The notes under the pieces were generated by a model that made no database searches, was not told where the DNA came from, and saw nothing but the letters and a program-made list of their open reading frames with translations. This document shows, piece after piece, positions 56,752 through 64,000 of a DNA stretch of 64,000 bases. The position numbers and the translations under genes are program-made. The DNA comes from CAIWHR01 sp963786625 (GTDB lineage Bacteria > Pseudomonadota > Gammaproteobacteria > Burkholderiales > Casimicrobiaceae). The first letter of the stretch is position 1, and the number at the start of each line of letters is the position of its first letter. The stretch spans positions 992,001 to 1,056,000 of the forward strand of contig CAWAZS010000014.1 of the NCBI GenBank assembly GCA_963786625.1, given 5' to 3'.

Positions 56752-57342
56752 ATGATCCGTCTGCTCACGCCTGCCGACTATTGCTCGATGCCGTGGAAGA
56801 ACGGCGGCGGGCGCACGACGGAGATCGCCGCGCATCCGCCCGGCGCGGCGATCGACGCCTTCGTGTGGAGAGTGAGCATTGCCGATGTCGGCCGCGACGG
56901 ATCGTTCTCGACGTTTCCCGGGGTCGATCGCGCGATCGTGCTGCTCGAAGGCGCCGGCATGCGGCTGACCGGCGGCGAGCGCGACGTCGAGCTGCGCCGG
57001 CCGTTCGAGCCGTATCGCTTCAGTGGCGACGAGGCGATCGAGTGCACGCTGATCGCAGGTCCCGTCCGCGACTTCAACGCGATGTTCCGGCGCGGCGCCG
57101 CGAGCGGCAGCATCGCGGTCGTGCGCGGCGGCGGGGCGGCGATCGCCCCGACGGATTTCCGGCTCGCCTACGCCGCGACGGGCGCGCACCGCTGCGTCCT
57201 GACCGACCGGCCGCCCTTCGTGCTCGAGCCGGGCCATGCCGTTCTCGTCGAGCGCTGGGCGGATGTCGAAGCGGGAACGCTCGCGATCGCGCCGCTCGCG
57301 GCGGATGCCGTCGCACTGGTCGTGAGCGTCGAATGCCGATGA
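56752..57342 (+). CDS. hutD: HutD/Ves family protein
   Basis: The protein has 196 residues. It begins MIRLLTPADYCSMPWKNGGG and contains FVWRVSIADVGRDGSFSTFP and RAIVLLEGAGMRL, the HutD/Ves cupin hallmarks. HutD is linked to histidine utilisation and thought to limit pathway activity, without a proven reaction. The ATG at 56752 gives the family start. Its end overlaps hutF by an ATGA. Confidence 0.85.
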   Translation: MIRLLTPADYCSMPWKNGGGRTTEIAAHPPGAAIDAFVWRVSIADVGRDGSFSTFPGVDRAIVLLEGAGMRLTGGERDVELRRPFEPYRFSGDEAIECTLIAGPVRDFNAMFRRGAASGSIAVVRGGGAAIAPTDFRLAYAATGAHRCVLTDRPPFVLEPGHAVLVERWADVEAGTLAIAPLAADAVALVVSVECR

Positions 57343-58694
57343 GCCTCTACGCCGCCGACGCGCTGACCTCCGGCGGCTGGATGCGCGACGTGCGGATCGA
57401 GATCGCGGCCGACGGCACGATCGCGCGTGTCTCGCCGGGCGCGCAATCCGATGGCGCCGAGCGTGTTCCAGGCCCGCTGCTTCCCGGCATGCCCAACCTC
57501 CATTCGCACGCCTTCCAGCGTGCACTTGCCGGACGGACGGGGCGCGCGAGCGCCGAGGGCGACTCGTTCTGGACGTGGCGCGCGGCGATGTACGCGTTCG
57601 TCGATCGGATCGACGCCGACGCCTTCGAGGCGATCGCCGCGCAGGCCTACGTCGAGATGCTGAAGGCGGGGTACACGGCGGTCGCCGAGTTTCACTACCT
57701 GCACCACGACCCGCAGGGCAATCGTTACGCCGATCCGGCCGAGATGGCGCGGCGGATCGCGGTGGCCGCCGCCGAGACGGGGATCGCGCTGACGCTGCTC
57801 CCGGTGTTCTATGCGCGCGGCGGCTTCGGCGGCGTCCCGCCGACCCCCGGCCAGCGCCGGTTCCTGCACTCGCTTGGCGACTACGCGCGGCTGATCGAAA
57901 TTCTCCGCCGCGACGCCGCGACCGCCGGCTGGAATCTCGGGGTCGCGCCGCACAGCCTGCGCGCGCTGACGCCGGACGACCTCGCAGGTGTCGTCGCCGC
58001 AGGCCCCGGTGGCGCCCCCGTGCACATCCATGCCGCCGAGCAGGCGAAGGAGGTCGCCGATTGCCTCGCCTGGAGCGGTGCCCGGCCGATCGAGTGGCTG
58101 CTCGCGCACGCCGGCGTCGATGCGCGCTGGTGCGTCGTCCACGCGACGCACCTGACGCCGGAGGAGACACGCGGGCTCGCCGCGAGCGGTGCGGTCGCGG
58201 GGCTCGCGCCGACGACGGAAGCCGATCTCGGCGACGGCACGTTCGCGGCGCGCGCGTACTTCGATGCGCGGGGCGCGTTCGGCATCGGCAGCGATTCGAA
58301 CACGATCATCGACCCGTATGCCGAGCTCCGGCAGCTCGAGTGGTCGCAGCGCCTCGCGCGGCAGGCGCGCAACGTCCTGGCCGGGGAGGGCCTGCCCGTC
58401 GGCCTGGCGCTCTACGCCGGCGCCGCCCGCGGCGGCGCGCAGGCGCTGGCCCGCAGGGCGGGCGTGATCGCGCCGGGCGCTCGCGCCGACTTCGTCGTGC
58501 TCGACGCCGACGATCCCGCCCTCGCCGGGCAGCCGGTCGATGCGCTGCTCGACGCGGCGATCTTCGGGCCCTGCCGGCGACCGGTGCGCGCCGTCATGGT
58601 CGGCGGCCGATGGGTCGTCCGCGACGGCAAGCATCCGCGCGAAGACGCGGTGCTCGCGCGTTACCGGGCGACGCTCGCGCGGCTTTCCCGATGA
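57339..58694 (+). CDS. hutF: Formimidoylglutamate deiminase
   Basis: The protein has 451 residues (MSLYAADALTSGGWMRDVRI). Amidohydrolase metal motifs are NLHSHAFQRALAGRT, VHIHAAEQ and VVHATHLT, with the late Asp in GIGSDSNTIIDPYAELR. It deiminates N-formimidoyl-L-glutamate to N-formyl-L-glutamate, the five-step histidine pathway variant that needs HutG next. An ATG at 57333 is also possible. The 57339 ATG overlaps the hutD stop. Confidence 0.9.
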   Translation: MSLYAADALTSGGWMRDVRIEIAADGTIARVSPGAQSDGAERVPGPLLPGMPNLHSHAFQRALAGRTGRASAEGDSFWTWRAAMYAFVDRIDADAFEAIAAQAYVEMLKAGYTAVAEFHYLHHDPQGNRYADPAEMARRIAVAAAETGIALTLLPVFYARGGFGGVPPTPGQRRFLHSLGDYARLIEILRRDAATAGWNLGVAPHSLRALTPDDLAGVVAAGPGGAPVHIHAAEQAKEVADCLAWSGARPIEWLLAHAGVDARWCVVHATHLTPEETRGLAASGAVAGLAPTTEADLGDGTFAARAYFDARGAFGIGSDSNTIIDPYAELRQLEWSQRLARQARNVLAGEGLPVGLALYAGAARGGAQALARRAGVIAPGARADFVVLDADDPALAGQPVDALLDAAIFGPCRRPVRAVMVGGRWVVRDGKHPREDAVLARYRATLARLSR

Positions 58695-58701
58695 GCACGC
58701 G

Positions 58702-59931
58702 ATGACTCCCGCGTTCGACCTCCTGATCACCGGTGCGCACCTGGCGACGATGACCGATGACGACGGCTACGGCATCGTCCGCGACGGTGCGGTCGGCATC
58801 GTCGGCGAGCGGATCGCGTGGGTCGGCGCGGCGCGCGACCTGCCGAAAGGCGCGACTGCGCGGCGGCGGCTCGACGCTGCCGGTGCGTGGGCGACGCCGG
58901 GCCTCGTCGACTGCCACACGCACCTCGTCTATGCCGGCAATCGGGCGAACGAATTCGAGGCGCGCCTGCATGGCGCGACGTACGCGGAGATCGCGGAGGC
59001 CGGAGGCGGAATCAAGGCGACCGTCGCTGCCACACGCGCGGCGGGCGACGACGAGCTCGTCGCGGCGAGCCGGCCCCGGCTCGCGGCGCTGGCGGCCGAA
59101 GGGGTGACGACGGTGGAGATCAAGTCCGGCTACGGACTCGACACGGCGACCGAGTGCCGGCTGCTGCATGCGGCGCGGCGGGTCGCGCGTGAGGTCGGCG
59201 TCGACGTGCGCACGACGCTGCTCGCGGCGCACGCGGTGCCGACCGAGTTCGCCGGCCGCGCCGACGCGTACGTCGACCTCGTCTGCCGCGAGACGATCCC
59301 GGCCGCGGCGGGCGCCGGACTGGCCGATGCGGTCGACGCGTTCTGCGAGACGATCGCCTTCACGGCGCCGCAGACGCGGCGGGTGTTCGACGCCGCCCGC
59401 GCGCACGGGCTGCCGGTGAAGCTCCATGCCGACCAGCTTTCCGACACGGGCGGCGCCGCGCTCGCCGCGGAGTTCGGCGCGCTGTCGGCGGATCATCTCG
59501 AGTACGCGAGCGACGCCGGCATCGCCGCCATGGGACGTGCCGGCACGGTCGCGGTGTTGCTGCCCGGCGCGTACTATGTGCTGCGGGAAACGCAGGCGCC
59601 GCCGGTGGCCGCGTTGCGCGAGCACGGCGTGCCGATGGCGATCGCCACCGACTGCAATCCGGGAACCTCGCCCACGACCTCGCTGCTGCTGATGCTCAAC
59701 ATGGCGTGCACGCTCTTCCGGCTGACGCCCGAGGAGGCGCTCGCCGGAGTTACGCGGCATGCCGCGCGCGCGCTGGGGCTTGGCGATCGCGGCACGCTCG
59801 CGCCGGGGCAGCGGGCCGACGTCGTGCTGTGGGACGTCGCGTCGCCGGCCGAGCTCGCGTACCGGATCGGCGGCAATCCCTGCGCCGGCATCGTGCGCGC
59901 GGGACGGCCGGCGGAAAGGAGGGGCACATGA
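58702..59931 (+). CDS. hutI: Imidazolonepropionase
   Basis: The protein has 409 residues. Metal and substrate motifs are GLVDCHTHLVYAGNRANEFE, TTVEIKSGYGLDTATECRLL, LHADQLSDTGG and AIATDCNPGTSPTTSLLL. It opens the ring of 4-imidazolone-5-propanoate to formimidoylglutamate, the substrate of HutF. The gene starts 7 bases after hutF and overlaps hutG by an ATGA. Confidence 0.93.
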   Translation: MTPAFDLLITGAHLATMTDDDGYGIVRDGAVGIVGERIAWVGAARDLPKGATARRRLDAAGAWATPGLVDCHTHLVYAGNRANEFEARLHGATYAEIAEAGGGIKATVAATRAAGDDELVAASRPRLAALAAEGVTTVEIKSGYGLDTATECRLLHAARRVAREVGVDVRTTLLAAHAVPTEFAGRADAYVDLVCRETIPAAAGAGLADAVDAFCETIAFTAPQTRRVFDAARAHGLPVKLHADQLSDTGGAALAAEFGALSADHLEYASDAGIAAMGRAGTVAVLLPGAYYVLRETQAPPVAALREHGVPMAIATDCNPGTSPTTSLLLMLNMACTLFRLTPEEALAGVTRHAARALGLGDRGTLAPGQRADVVLWDVASPAELAYRIGGNPCAGIVRAGRPAERRGT

Positions 59932-60723
59932 ACGTCTGCAATCTCGTCCGCGGCGACTCGCCGCTCGTCATCGACGTCCCGCACGCGGGAACGCATCTGC
60001 CGCCGGAGATCGCGGCGCGGCTGACGCCGGCCGCGCGCGCGCTTCCCGACACCGACTGGCATGTCGAGAAGCTCTACGCGTTTGCGCGCGATGCCGGTGC
60101 GACGCTGGTCGTCGCGACGCACTCGCGCTATGTCGTCGACCTCAACCGGGACCCGTCCGGCGCGGCGCTCTACCCGGGCGCCGACAACACCGAGCTGTGC
60201 CCGACACGGACCTTCGCCAACGAGGCGATCTACGCCGATGCGGGCCCGCCGGATGCCGCGGAGATCGCGGCACGGCGCGCGACGTACTTCGAGCCCTACC
60301 ATGCGCAGCTCGCCGCCGAGGTCGAGCGCGTGCGCGCGCGGCACGGTCATGTGATCCTGCTCGACGGACATTCGATACGCAGCGTGGTCCCGCGGTTCTT
60401 CGCCGGGCGCCTTGCGGATCTCAACCTCGGGACGGCCGACGGCGGGAGCTGCGCGCCGGCGGTGCAGGCGGCCGCCGACGTCGTGCTCGCCGGCGGCGGC
60501 AGCATTCACGAGCGTCGTCAATGGCCGTTTCAAGGGCGGCTACGTGACGCGCCACTACGGCAAGCCGGCGCGCGGCGTCCACGCGCTGCAGCTCGAGATC
60601 GCGCAGGCATCGTACATGGACGAAGCGCCGCCGTACCGGTGGGATGCAACGCGCGCCGCATCGCTCGTCGCCGTGCTGCAACAGCTCGTTGCCGCACTGC
60701 TCGCGGTGCGTCCCGAAGCCTGA
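59928..60723 (+). CDS. hutG: N-formylglutamate deformylase, one frameshift in this sequence
   Basis: It begins NVCNLVRGDSPLVIDVPHAG after the ATG, with HVEKLYAFARDAGATLVVAT, HSRYVVDLNRDPSG and ILLDGHSIRSVVPRFFAGRL. One extra base within 60490-60504 (a GGC-rich run) shifts the frame. The remaining 72 or so residues (TSVVNGRFKGGYVTRHYGKP, LQLEIAQASYMDE) are in the next frame. Corrected length is about 264 residues. It releases formate and glutamate, completing the HutF route. hutH and hutU are not in the window. Confidence 0.9.
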
Positions 60724-60725
60724 AC

Positions 60726-61034
60726 ATGCAGCGGATCTTCGTCGCCGCGCACCGGATCGAGGCCTATCTGCTCGTCGATCGCCTCGCGCACGCCGGCATC
60801 AAGGCGCACGTCTTCAACGAGCATGCGTCGAGCATCGTCGGCGAGGTGCCGCCGGACGTCGCCCAGCCGCAGGTCTGGCTCGACGACGACGACGACCGCG
60901 CGCGCGCCGACGTCGTGCTGCGCGCCTATCGCGAGGAGCGCGACCGCGCAGGAAGCATCGTCTGCGCGAAATGCGGCGAGGAGAATCCGGCGACGTTCGA
61001 GTTGTGCTGGAGCTGCGGCTGGTCGCTGCAGTGA
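60726..61034 (+). CDS. DUF2007-like protein with C-terminal zinc ribbon
   Basis: The product has 102 residues. The N-terminal part (MQRIFVAAHRIEAYLLVDRL, GIKAHVFNEHASSIVGEVPP, PQVWLDDDDDRARADVVLRA) has the DUF2007 pattern, a ferredoxin-like domain sometimes called a signal-transducing protein. The C terminus CAKCGEENPATFELCWSCGW is a four-Cys zinc ribbon. Function is unknown. It begins 2 bases after hutG and may be cotranscribed, but nothing ties it to histidine metabolism. Confidence 0.75.
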   Translation: MQRIFVAAHRIEAYLLVDRLAHAGIKAHVFNEHASSIVGEVPPDVAQPQVWLDDDDDRARADVVLRAYREERDRAGSIVCAKCGEENPATFELCWSCGWSLQ

Positions 61035-61140
61035 GCAGGCCTGGCCCCGGCCGCGCGGCCCGGTCGCGCCAACCCGTGATAACCTCCCGGGCGGCACTCG
61101 AAGTCCCCGCTGCAATGCAGTCCGTGGAGATGTCGCATAC

Positions 61141-61911
61141 ATGATGGAGATCACGAACAATCGCGGCGATTACGCGCTCGCCCAGCGACTTGCCAGCAAT
61201 CAGGTGCTGGGCGAGCTGGATTACCGATCGGTCCTGCTCGAGAGCATGGCGGTCGAGCCCGGCAACGACGTGCTCGATGTCGCGTGCGGCAACGGCGCGT
61301 TCTCGCTCGAATTCAAGCGCCTCGCGGGGGAGGGCAGGGTGGCAGGCCTGGACGGCTCCGACGAGCTCATCGCGGCAGCGCGGCAGGCGGCGAGCGACGC
61401 CGGCCTGGACGTCGCGTTCACGGTCGGGGACGCGCAGGAGCTCCCCTATCCCGCCGCGTCGTTCGACCGCATCTGCTGCAGCTATGCGATTTACCATTTC
61501 CCGTCCGTCGCGCGCGCGCTGGACGAGATGTTTCGCGTCGCCCGGCCGGGCGCCCGGATCGTGCTGACCGGCCCCACGGTCGCCAACAACGGGGAGCTGT
61601 ACCGGCTGCACGAGCTCGGTGGAAGCCGGGTCCGCACGACGATGGGCCGCGATGTCTTTCAGTCGGCGGTGGACGAGTACTTCGCGCGCCGCGACGTGAA
61701 GGCGAAATTCACCGAGTACGTCAACCGCGTGCGCTTTCCGTCGCGCGAGGATTTCATCGGCAACTACGCGGTGACCAAGCTCTTCCTCGACAACGTCGCG
61801 GCGGCCGAGCGCGATGCGGTGCTGTCGCGCCTGCGCAGCATGCGCTGGCCAGCGGAGCTCGCGCCGCTCAACGTGACCAAGACCGTCGGAGTGTACGTCG
61901 CATGGACCTGA
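61141..61911 (+). CDS. SAM-dependent methyltransferase (type 11-like)
   Basis: The protein has 256 residues. The SAM-binding motif I is DVLDVACGNGAFSLEF, the acidic residue lies in VAGLDGSDELIAAARQ, motif post II is FTVGDAQELPYPAASFDRIC, and YHFPSVARALDEMFRVARPG matches motif III. Substrate unknown. It starts ATGATG and overlaps the deacetylase gene by 10 bases. The next two genes are also overlapped, so the three form a tight unit. Confidence 0.8.
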   Translation: MMEITNNRGDYALAQRLASNQVLGELDYRSVLLESMAVEPGNDVLDVACGNGAFSLEFKRLAGEGRVAGLDGSDELIAAARQAASDAGLDVAFTVGDAQELPYPAASFDRICCSYAIYHFPSVARALDEMFRVARPGARIVLTGPTVANNGELYRLHELGGSRVRTTMGRDVFQSAVDEYFARRDVKAKFTEYVNRVRFPSREDFIGNYAVTKLFLDNVAAAERDAVLSRLRSMRWPAELAPLNVTKTVGVYVAWT

Positions 61912-62567
61912 TCCCGGCGGGCGCCAGGGTACTGTGCTTCTCGCCGCACCCCGACGACACCGAATTCGGCGTCGGCGCCACGCTGTCGAAGTATCGCGGG
62001 CGCTACACGGCGCGAATCGTCGTGCTGAGCGACCGCAGCCAGACGCGCAACGAGCAGCGCAACGACGAAGACCAGACGAAGGCGGCGGCCGCGCTCGGTC
62101 TCCCGCCCGACGCGGTGCGCTTCGTCGACAGTCTGGGATACGGCGTCAATCGCTTCAAGGTGCGCTTCTTCGGAACCGAGGAGAATCGCGATCTCCTGCG
62201 CCTGGTGGCGACGCGGTCGATCCAGGATTTCCAGCCGGACATCGTCTTCATCCCGGCGCTGCGCGAGACCTTCCAGGACCACGCCGCGCTCGCCGAGGAG
62301 GTCGTGCGCATCGCGCGCGGCCGTTACCTGATCCTCGGCTACGAGGTGCCCAAGCACAATCGCCACTTCCAGCCCGACGTGTTCGTCGAGGTGCGGCCGG
62401 AGGACGTCGAAGCCAAGATCGCCGCGCTGAACTGCTACTCCGAATTCACGACGCGGTACTACTTCGAGCCGGACGGCATACGCGGACTGGCGCGGGCGCG
62501 GGCGCTGCACGCGGGTTATTCCGGTCTCACGGAAGCCTTCGAGCTCTACCATCTGTCGGTGTCATGA
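61902..62567 (+). CDS. PIG-L/LmbE family deacetylase
   Basis: The protein has 221 residues. Zinc motif SPHPDDTEFGVGATLSKY near the start and the later His in FQDHAALAEEVV are those of PIG-L/LmbE enzymes, which remove N-acetyl groups from GlcNAc-containing molecules. VVLSDRSQTRNEQRNDED follows the fold. It sits between a methyltransferase and an exported protein, overlapping both, so a role in making or editing a small glycan or glycolipid is possible. That is inference. Confidence 0.82.
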   Translation: MDLIPAGARVLCFSPHPDDTEFGVGATLSKYRGRYTARIVVLSDRSQTRNEQRNDEDQTKAAAALGLPPDAVRFVDSLGYGVNRFKVRFFGTEENRDLLRLVATRSIQDFQPDIVFIPALRETFQDHAALAEEVVRIARGRYLILGYEVPKHNRHFQPDVFVEVRPEDVEAKIAALNCYSEFTTRYYFEPDGIRGLARARALHAGYSGLTEAFELYHLSVS

Positions 62568-63436
62568 CGTGCCGGTCGCGCGCGCGATCCGCGGGCGTCG
62601 GGTCGTGGCTGGGCGTGGCGCTGATCGCAGGGTCGATGATCGCCGGGCACGCGAGCGCAGCTGCCGGCGATCCGGCATCGCCCTTCTTCATGCTCACGAC
62701 GTCGAACTTTCCGGACGCCGGCGAGCATCGCGCCGTCGCCGACAGCCTGCGCAGGCACGTTACCCGCGACGATTACCTGAGCTTCCAGCTCGTCCGGGAA
62801 TTTCCCGGCCTGGTCGACCGGTTGGAGCGCGCGCACGTATACGCGCTGGTCCCCAGCCATGACCTGATTGCCAGGAATGCCGCGCTGGGCTGCGGGCCGG
62901 GCACGCCGGGGCTGATCATCTACGATGCCGAGCACTGGGACGCCACACCGGAGCGCGAGAAGGCGGACATGGTCCGCGCCATCGCGCGCGGCAGTTCCCT
63001 CGCCCGGCAGGACGGCTGCCACGACTACGGCGTCGCGCCGGACGGCGAGTACTCGGGCATCGCCGCCCGGAACTGCACCTACGATCCCGATGCAGGGATC
63101 ATCGGTCGCATCGACTGGCAGGACGTCTCGCTCCTCGTGCTGCAATCGCAGATCCTGCTCGGCGACCGCTGCAACGGCCCGGCGGCGATGCAGCGCTACG
63201 TCGACTTCGTGACGGCGATCGCCGGCCGGGTCCGCGCCAAATCGGCGAGGGTCAGGATCGTCGCCCAGTTCTCGTTCCGCCACACCCCGCCGGAGCGCAT
63301 GATCGCCGCGATGCGCGCGCTGCGCGGCGTGGTCGCCGGGTACTACATTGCCTATCCGAGCAACGTCGGGCCGCGCTGCAATTACTGCTCGCCGTCCAAT
63401 CTCGACGCCGTGCTGGCGGCGGTGCGCGCGCCCTGA
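62564..63436 (+). CDS. Exported protein of unknown function
   Basis: The product has 290 residues. A signal peptide (about residues 1-33: GVGSWLGVALIAGSMIAGHA then SAA) is followed by FFMLTTSNFPDAGEHRAVAD and a body with alternating strands and helices. It includes GLIIYDAEHWDATPEREKAD, SLLVLQSQILLGDRCNGPA and VVAGYYIAYPSN. Cysteines (GCGPG, DGCHDYG, RNCTYD, RCNYCS) suggest disulfides. The DAEHW and TIM-barrel-like spacing hint at a glycosidase-type fold, but I do not recognise the family. Its ATG overlaps the deacetylase stop. Confidence 0.65.
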   Translation: MTCRSRARSAGVGSWLGVALIAGSMIAGHASAAAGDPASPFFMLTTSNFPDAGEHRAVADSLRRHVTRDDYLSFQLVREFPGLVDRLERAHVYALVPSHDLIARNAALGCGPGTPGLIIYDAEHWDATPEREKADMVRAIARGSSLARQDGCHDYGVAPDGEYSGIAARNCTYDPDAGIIGRIDWQDVSLLVLQSQILLGDRCNGPAAMQRYVDFVTAIAGRVRAKSARVRIVAQFSFRHTPPERMIAAMRALRGVVAGYYIAYPSNVGPRCNYCSPSNLDAVLAAVRAP

Positions 63437-63605
63437 TTCCGCGTCGCATCGGGTTGTCCCGGCGGTGGAGCCGGCACCGGCCGGATGCAGTGCAACGTTG
63501 CCAAGCGCGCGCCGAACGTCTACATTGCCGGACCGGGAGATCGCGGAGCGCGACGCAAGGCCCCAGAAGCCCGACCCGGACACCCGACAACTCGAAGGAG
63601 GATTC

Positions 63606-64000
63606 ATGAATCGACATTGGCTTGCGGCCCGCGTGGTCGCGCTGATCGCCGCAATTCTGCTGTGCGGCAATGCGGTGGCACAGACGGCGGCGGCGCCGGT
63701 CAAGATGCGCATCCAGACCGCGGTTCCGTCCGCGTCGATCTACTTCGAGCTGTTGAAGCGGATGGGCGATCGCATCGACCGGATGTCGGCCGGGCGCCTG
63801 AAGATGGAGTTCCTCCCCGACGGCGCTGTCGTGCCGGCATTCGAGATCCTCGACGCGGTCGACAAGGGCATCGTCGAAGGCGGCTACGCGTGGACGCATT
63901 ACTGGTCGGGCAAGAATCCGACGGCGGGGCTCTTCTCCAATCCGATGGCCGGCGCGGGCGTGGGCCTCGACCAGCTGTCGCACGTCGCGTGGATCTACGA
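63606..64000 (+). CDS. TRAP transporter substrate-binding protein, DctP family (5' part)
   Basis: The first 131 residues are visible. A signal peptide (NRHWLAARVVALIAAILLCG then NAVAQ) is followed by VKMRIQTAVPSASIYFELLK, MSAGRLKMEFLPDGAVVPAF and EILDAVDKGIVEGGYAWTHY, the DctP-family pattern. Such proteins bind carboxylates in the periplasm for TRAP permeases. A strong GGAGG at 63597-63601 precedes the ATG. The gene runs past the window end, so permease partners cannot be seen. Confidence 0.85.
   Translation, partial: MNRHWLAARVVALIAAILLCGNAVAQTAAAPVKMRIQTAVPSASIYFELLKRMGDRIDRMSAGRLKMEFLPDGAVVPAFEILDAVDKGIVEGGYAWTHYWSGKNPTAGLFSNPMAGAGVGLDQLSHVAWIY

Overview
The window is high-GC chromosomal DNA from a betaproteobacterium, most likely Burkholderiales or a close relative. 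The evidence is the unbroken gene order tRNA-tuf-secE-nusG-rplKAJL-rpoBC-rpsLG-fusA-tuf-S10-spc-alpha, infA inside the spc/alpha junction, a pst-phoU-phoBR cluster beside ppx/ppk, and dispersed intergenic repeats of a type common in Burkholderiales. The assignment comes from gene order and protein resemblance only.

Region 1 (1-8302): the 3' end of a flavoprotein gene, a 1113-residue zinc-ribbon/adenylate-cyclase/ATPase/TPR protein, then divergent ppx and ppk followed by sixA. Region 2 (8303-15151): the phosphate system pstS, pstC, pstA, pstB, phoU, phoB, phoR, mostly with ATGA overlaps and with a Pho-box-like site before pstS. Regions 1 and 2 together join polyphosphate metabolism to phosphate uptake and its two-component control. 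Region 3 (15138-18088, minus strand): an iron-dependent alcohol dehydrogenase of the hydroxyacid-oxoacid transhydrogenase type and a GMC oxidoreductase.

Region 4 (18362-52293) is the translation/transcription core: tRNA-Tyr, tRNA-Gly, tRNA-Thr, tuf, tRNA-Trp, secE, nusG, rplKAJL, rpoBC, a strong terminator, a new promoter, rpsL, rpsG, fusA, second tuf, then the S10, spc and alpha operons to rplQ and another strong terminator. The coding content is orthodox. The unusual material lies between genes: three copies of an about 85-bp repeat (one fused in frame to rpmD, one forming a mini-ORF between secE and nusG), REP-like GGCTTCAGCC palindromes, a 550-nt string of hairpins before rpoB, a 29-bp inverted repeat before rpsJ, and 19-bp tandem repeats before rplN.

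Region 5 (52310-53398) is a small accessory patch: two short minus-strand genes separated by an 87-bp attC-like site, as in an integron cassette pair, followed by a decayed second copy of the 3' half of rplQ. Region 6 (53399-64000): an M14 metallopeptidase, asnS, a histidine-degradation set hutD-hutF-hutI-hutG, a DUF2007-like zinc-ribbon protein, an overlapping trio (methyltransferase, PIG-L deacetylase, exported unknown), and the start of a TRAP transporter binding protein.

Eleven single-base indels break eight genes (pstB, phoB, phoR, first tuf, rpoC, M14 peptidase, asnS, hutG). Ten are insertions. Several of these genes are normally essential and the reading frame is otherwise well conserved, so I regard most of them as sequence or assembly errors and annotate the genes as functional loci with damaged sequence.
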